Assembly (NCBI GenBank): GCA_903881205.1
Contig: CAIRSC010000061.1
Coordinates: 1-17,171 of the forward strand
Direction: 5' to 3'
Source: an uncultured bacterium
GTDB taxonomy: Bacteria > Patescibacteriota > Minisyncoccia > Phycocordibacterales > UBA2100
Length of the DNA: 17,171 nucleotides
The notes beneath the pieces were generated by a model. That model saw only the letters and a program-made list of their open reading frames with translations. It ran no database searches and was not told where the DNA came from. Positions 14,456 to 17,171 of the stretch are shown piece by piece; positions within the stretch are counted from its first letter, which is position 1; each line of letters starts with the position of its first letter. The translations under genes and the position numbers were made by a program.

Positions 14456-15268
14456 ATGCTGGAGCGTATCGACTCAGAATTATTCAATGACATAGCCCTT
14501 GTATACAAGGGCTTAGGGATATCGCGGGCACATATCAGTGCCGATATGGAAACGACGCCGGATATGCTCTGCGAACTCCTCGATGAGGCCCGGCCACAGA
14601 TACCGAAAACGGATGTGCGGTTATTCCCCACATCATTCAATGCCGGCCCATCCCTACGTGGCTTTCCGCTGCCGCTCACGCATCGCTGGCTTTCTTGTGA
14701 GCGCTCTTTTTCGGAGATGCGCCCCACGGCGGTTATGGCACACCTGCCTCATTTCTGGCAGCTGGAAATTCCTTTACATGCCGCCTGCCGGAGAGAAAGC
14801 GCGCCGATCTTCTTCGGAGAGCCTGAAAATATCCCCGTTGCCGCAGCTGCAATCGCCTCGGCAAGCATCGACACCGTGATCGCCGGTGCTCCCGCATCGT
14901 TTGCGCTCTCATCGTACGTGCTTCAAAAACGTCTTCCTCTTCCTCCGCACTGGATACTAATCCACGATGCATTCGCCGCGTCGTGGGAGATCCCCGCACC
15001 GCTGAGGACTGCCGACGGTATGGTGTTCCAAGAAGTGCACGCGTTCCCGGGACTGCCGATCCTGGAACAGTGCGCGACACTCACACAAGCGCGATCCGCT
15101 CATTTTCACCGCTCGAATTCTTTTGTATGGGATGCTACAGAGAAGACTGCGTACATCACGAGCACCGGTGATGATCCGTTTCCGCTGTATCGTTATGTAG
15201 TGCCTTTTACAATCGAGCCGCTCCATACATGTGACTGTGGACAGGAAGTCGTCACTAGAAAACTATGA
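14456..15268 (+). CDS. P1-D: degenerate adenylate-forming-fold partner of ligase P2-D
   Basis: This 270-residue P1 protein has no membrane segment. Motifs are L-F-P-T-S-F (56-61), L-R-G-F-P (67-71), R-W-L-S-C-E-R (77-83), L-P-H-F-W-Q (97-102), P-E-N-I-P-V-A-A-A-A-I, Q-E-V-H-A-F-P-G, L-Y-R-Y-V-V-P and C-D-C-G (259-262), with eight residues after it. As in the other copies there is no SSGTxG loop, the R-x-G-D aspartate is absent and there is no C-terminal ligase domain, so a non-catalytic partner is the simplest reading. The start at 14456 is set by the promoter 6 nt upstream. The stop overlaps the P2-D start as ATGA, indicating coupled translation. The alignment with P1-B is even along the length, so this looks like a maintained gene rather than a decaying ligase. 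Confidence 0.6.
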   Translation: MLERIDSELFNDIALVYKGLGISRAHISADMETTPDMLCELLDEARPQIPKTDVRLFPTSFNAGPSLRGFPLPLTHRWLSCERSFSEMRPTAVMAHLPHFWQLEIPLHAACRRESAPIFFGEPENIPVAAAAIASASIDTVIAGAPASFALSSYVLQKRLPLPPHWILIHDAFAASWEIPAPLRTADGMVFQEVHAFPGLPILEQCATLTQARSAHFHRSNSFVWDATEKTAYITSTGDDPFPLYRYVVPFTIEPLHTCDCGQEVVTRKL

Positions 15269-16512
15269 CGCAGCTGCAACAATTGAATGACCTATTGGCG
15301 TATGCGACAGCGCACGGACGCGCATACCGCCGTATCTACGGCATGGATAAAGATGCGCCTGTACTCACTATCGGCTCATTTTCCGAATGGCAGGATATTC
15401 CGCTTCTCTCCAAGAGCGATTTGCTTGGCATTCCGCTGGCCGAGCGATCATTTCTCCCGATGTCGGAGGTGGACTACATTGCCGCATCATCGGGCACCAC
15501 GGGCACATTGCCGCTTTTTTCGCCACGTACTCATGTGCTTGAATACGAATTCCGGCACGATATATTCCGTTTTTCGGGCGCTGCGCTTTCATCAAAGCTC
15601 GTACCTCATCAACAGGAATTATTTCTCAGCGCGGGCGGAGTACCCGCACCGGTCGTAATACTTGATCCGCGCAATCCTGCGGTCTCGGTCCGGCTCGCAC
15701 AGGACGCGGGAGTCGAATCGATATTCGCATTTTTGTACCATATGCCGCTCATCATCGAGCACATGGTCCGTGCCGGTATCGGCGAACAGATACGATTTGT
15801 CGAAGTTGCGGGACACACCTGTTCGCGGTCGATGTTCGATGCAATGCGCTCCGCATTCCCGCACGCGATCATTATTTCGACATACGGCATCAGCGAGGTG
15901 GAGCGTTCTCCCGTCGGTCTGCCGTGCACCGCGATGACCGAAGAGCACCATGAGCAGCACTATCACGCAAAGCCTGACTGCTATCTTGAACTGCTGGATG
16001 TTGAAAGTGGTCGATGTATCGCTCCGGAAATCGGCTACGAAGGAGAGCTCGTAGTGACGTCGCATACCACGGAACCCGCCGCATTTCCCATGATCCGGTA
16101 CCGCACCGGGGACAAGGTGCGAGTGACGGATACGAAGTGCGCTGCGCATGGAGACTGGTCGTTCTCGGTACTCGGACGACTGGAAACTGATTTCATAAAA
16201 ATTCCCGGCGGAGCACTCAACGCGCATGAGATCGAGCGTGTGTTGAGAATGCACTCCGACACGGTGAGTGATGTATTTGAGGCGCATCTCTATGAGGACA
16301 CGGCTGCGGATCGCGTCCGGCTTGTACTGCACCTGCAACCGCATCCCGGTGCCGATCTTAAATCCCTCGTGACGGAAATAAGCGACCAGCTTCGAATCGG
16401 CCCGGATTCGACGTACGCCGACCGTGTGCGAGCGGGCCACTGTTCCCCGATCGAGCCCGTCGTATTGGCGCACGACCCGTTGCGCAAACCCAAACGCATA
16501 ATCCGGCATTAA
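15265..16512 (+). CDS. P2-D: PaaK/LuxE-type adenylate-forming ligase
   Basis: The 415-residue protein carries A-A-S-S-G-T-T-G (73-80, the most canonical phosphate loop of the set), T-Y-G-I-S-E-V-E, R-Y-R-T-G-D-K, V-L-G-R-L-E-T-D-F-I-K-I-P-G-G and a C-terminal K-P-K-R-I-I-R-H. It starts in the ATGA overlap with P1-D. Motifs and length support an active enzyme that adenylates a carboxylate. In the T-Y-A-D-G-V family ending the glycine is arginine here. S-D begins 80 nt downstream from its own promoter, giving the gene order P1-P2-S-L as in set C. Substrate, and whether the acyl acceptor is CoA, a protein cysteine or a peptide, cannot be read from sequence. Confidence 0.82.
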   Translation: MTQLQQLNDLLAYATAHGRAYRRIYGMDKDAPVLTIGSFSEWQDIPLLSKSDLLGIPLAERSFLPMSEVDYIAASSGTTGTLPLFSPRTHVLEYEFRHDIFRFSGAALSSKLVPHQQELFLSAGGVPAPVVILDPRNPAVSVRLAQDAGVESIFAFLYHMPLIIEHMVRAGIGEQIRFVEVAGHTCSRSMFDAMRSAFPHAIIISTYGISEVERSPVGLPCTAMTEEHHEQHYHAKPDCYLELLDVESGRCIAPEIGYEGELVVTSHTTEPAAFPMIRYRTGDKVRVTDTKCAAHGDWSFSVLGRLETDFIKIPGGALNAHEIERVLRMHSDTVSDVFEAHLYEDTAADRVRLVLHLQPHPGADLKSLVTEISDQLRIGPDSTYADRVRAGHCSPIEPVVLAHDPLRKPKRIIRH

Positions 16513-16523
16513 TCGTACGGGCT

Positions 16524-16562
16524 CGGAGCATAACGGACTTGTGCATAATCGCGCTTGCTCCG
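16524..16562 (+). repeat. Inverted repeat upstream of S-D
   Basis: CGGAGCA (16524-16530) and its exact reverse complement TGCTCCG (16556-16562) are separated by 25 nt. The right arm covers the proposed -35 hexamer of S-D, so it could be an operator or a weak hairpin at the end of the P2-D transcript. No T-run follows. Seven-base arms can arise by chance. Confidence 0.35.
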
Positions 16563-16583
16563 GCGTAGGCTGTTTGATAGTCT
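16555..16583 (+). promoter_or_regulatory. Promoter of S-D
   Basis: TTGCTC at 16555-16560 and TAGTCT at 16578-16583 are separated by 17 nt. The ATG at 16593 lies 9 nt after the -10 box, identical to S-A and S-C. The -10 box is weak, so the assignment rests partly on the shared spacing. Confidence 0.5.
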
Positions 16584-16592
16584 GCGACTATC

Positions 16593-16829
16593 ATGATGAT
16601 CCTGAAGCGCACATTGTGGAATGTCCGTACGGCAATTGCATCTGTCGTCGCGCTGATGGCTATACTCGCCGGGATCAGTCTCAGTGAGAGCGGATCGGCC
16701 GCCTTACACAAGATCGGCATTGGTCATACAAAGAACACGTTAGCGTCGGCAGGCGACGGCATGTGTGTCGCCTCGAGTAATGATCTGAATAATGAGGTGT
16801 TCTTTGTAAGCTGCGGGTCCTTTTTCTAG
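16593..16829 (+). CDS. S-D: small single-pass membrane protein with C-terminal FVSCGSFF motif
   Basis: This 78-residue protein has a basic N-terminus (K5, R6, R12), a hydrophobic helix at about 13-30, a spacer, then G-M-C, 15 residues rich in S, N and D, and F-V-S-C-G-S-F-F at the C-terminus. The second motif glycine is serine here. The ATG at 16593 fits the promoter spacing; 16596 would remove one residue. The last codons closely resemble those of S-B at DNA level. L-D begins 40 nt downstream, a longer gap than in the other sets. Function unknown. Confidence 0.72.
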   Translation: MMILKRTLWNVRTAIASVVALMAILAGISLSESGSAALHKIGIGHTKNTLASAGDGMCVASSNDLNNEVFFVSCGSFF

Positions 16830-16869
16830 GTACTTGCCTCTCGATTGCACCGTGACACACTATAGGGGC

Positions 16870-17171
16870 ATGGGGCGTACGTACTTCATCCTTATAGCAA
16901 CCATATGCCTCGCCTTGTTTTACATAGTGATACGGCTCGATCGGACGCGCGAACACACGGGCACAATATTTTATACTAAGGCGCTTGGCGCTGAGCATAT
17001 TTCTGCACATGTCACCATCCGCGGGATAGGCTATACCGTCAGCGGTCAGGGGGTCGTCGCGGACAATGGCGCTCCCGCAAGTGTATCAGCTTCCTATAAT
17101 GCGGCGTGGGTCGCATACGCACAGGCACTGGCGCAGCGAAGTCCGGTTCTCGCGCTCCCGAGCGTCGATCC
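16870..17171 (+). CDS. L-D: large membrane-anchored ectodomain protein, 5' part (runs off window)
   Basis: The first 100 codons are present and open to the window end. An N-terminal membrane segment (about residues 4-20) is followed by H-V-T-I-R-G-I-G-Y-T-V-S-G and A-Y-A-Q-A-L-A-Q-R-S-P-V-L-A-L-P, matching the N-terminal blocks of L-A to L-C. The start is the first ATG after S-D and gives the same anchor position as the paralogues. Unlike the other sets, the 40-nt gap could hold its own promoter (TTGCCT at 16834-16839, 18 nt, CACTAT at 16858-16863, 6 nt before the ATG), but the -10 box is poor. The conserved cysteines and C-terminal block lie outside the window. Confidence 0.68.
   Translation, partial: MGRTYFILIATICLALFYIVIRLDRTREHTGTIFYTKALGAEHISAHVTIRGIGYTVSGQGVVADNGAPASVSASYNAAWVAYAQALAQRSPVLALPSVD

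Noticed and set aside
15619..16509. Open frame of 296 codons on the minus strand
   Set aside because: It lies wholly opposite P2-D, whose ligase motifs are intact, and its translation shows no recognisable motif. It is a shadow of GC-rich coding sequence.
1..17171. CRISPR arrays, insertion sequences, tRNA or rRNA genes
   Set aside because: I saw no regularly spaced direct repeats, transposase motifs, terminal repeats or RNA-gene signatures.

Overview
This is a bacterial window of mixed GC content built almost entirely from paralogous gene pairs. I cannot name the organism with confidence. Most transcription units start with an AUG only 6-9 nt after a -10 box, so their mRNAs are probably leaderless. 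Binding proteins and surface proteins carry plain N-terminal membrane anchors without lipoboxes. Genes of unknown family are dense. This would fit an uncultivated monoderm-like lineage such as the Candidate Phyla Radiation, but that is a low-confidence inference. The genetic code is standard: TGA is used as a stop.

Two modules recur. Module P is a pair of adjacent genes: P1 (232-273 aa), a degenerate relative of adenylate-forming enzymes, and P2 (415-422 aa), an apparently intact PaaK/LuxE-type adenylate-forming ligase. Module S-L is a small single-pass membrane protein S (70-78 aa), whose C-terminus is always F-V-(S/G)-C-G-(G/S)-x-(F/Y), followed by a large anchored ectodomain protein L (535-571 aa) with four conserved cysteines.

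Layout: P2-A (3' part, 1-612); S-A and L-A (652-2525); two TRAP-type substrate-binding proteins on the minus strand (2668-4808); S-B and L-B (4895-6844); P1-B and P2-B (7050-9140); a 44-residue remnant of a P1 gene start (9267-9401); P1-C and P2-C (9435-11398); S-C and L-C (11453-13285); a TTT-type (Bug/TctC) substrate-binding protein with its own promoter, Shine-Dalgarno site and perfect terminator (13373-14417); P1-D and P2-D (14456-16512); S-D and the start of L-D (16593-17171, leaving the window). There are four S-L modules and four P2 genes, three of these with a P1 in view.

How it may work together is inference. Extracytoplasmic binding proteins of two unrelated carboxylate-binding families, without their membrane permease subunits, sit among cytoplasmic carboxylate-activating ligase pairs and exported small and large proteins. 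This suggests a multi-copy surface or signalling system in which a carboxylate, either a small acid or the S C-terminus, is activated by P1-P2. The fixed Cys five residues from the S C-terminus is the geometry of Agr-type thiolactone peptides. I know of no described system with this gene set. Every function for S and L is unproven.
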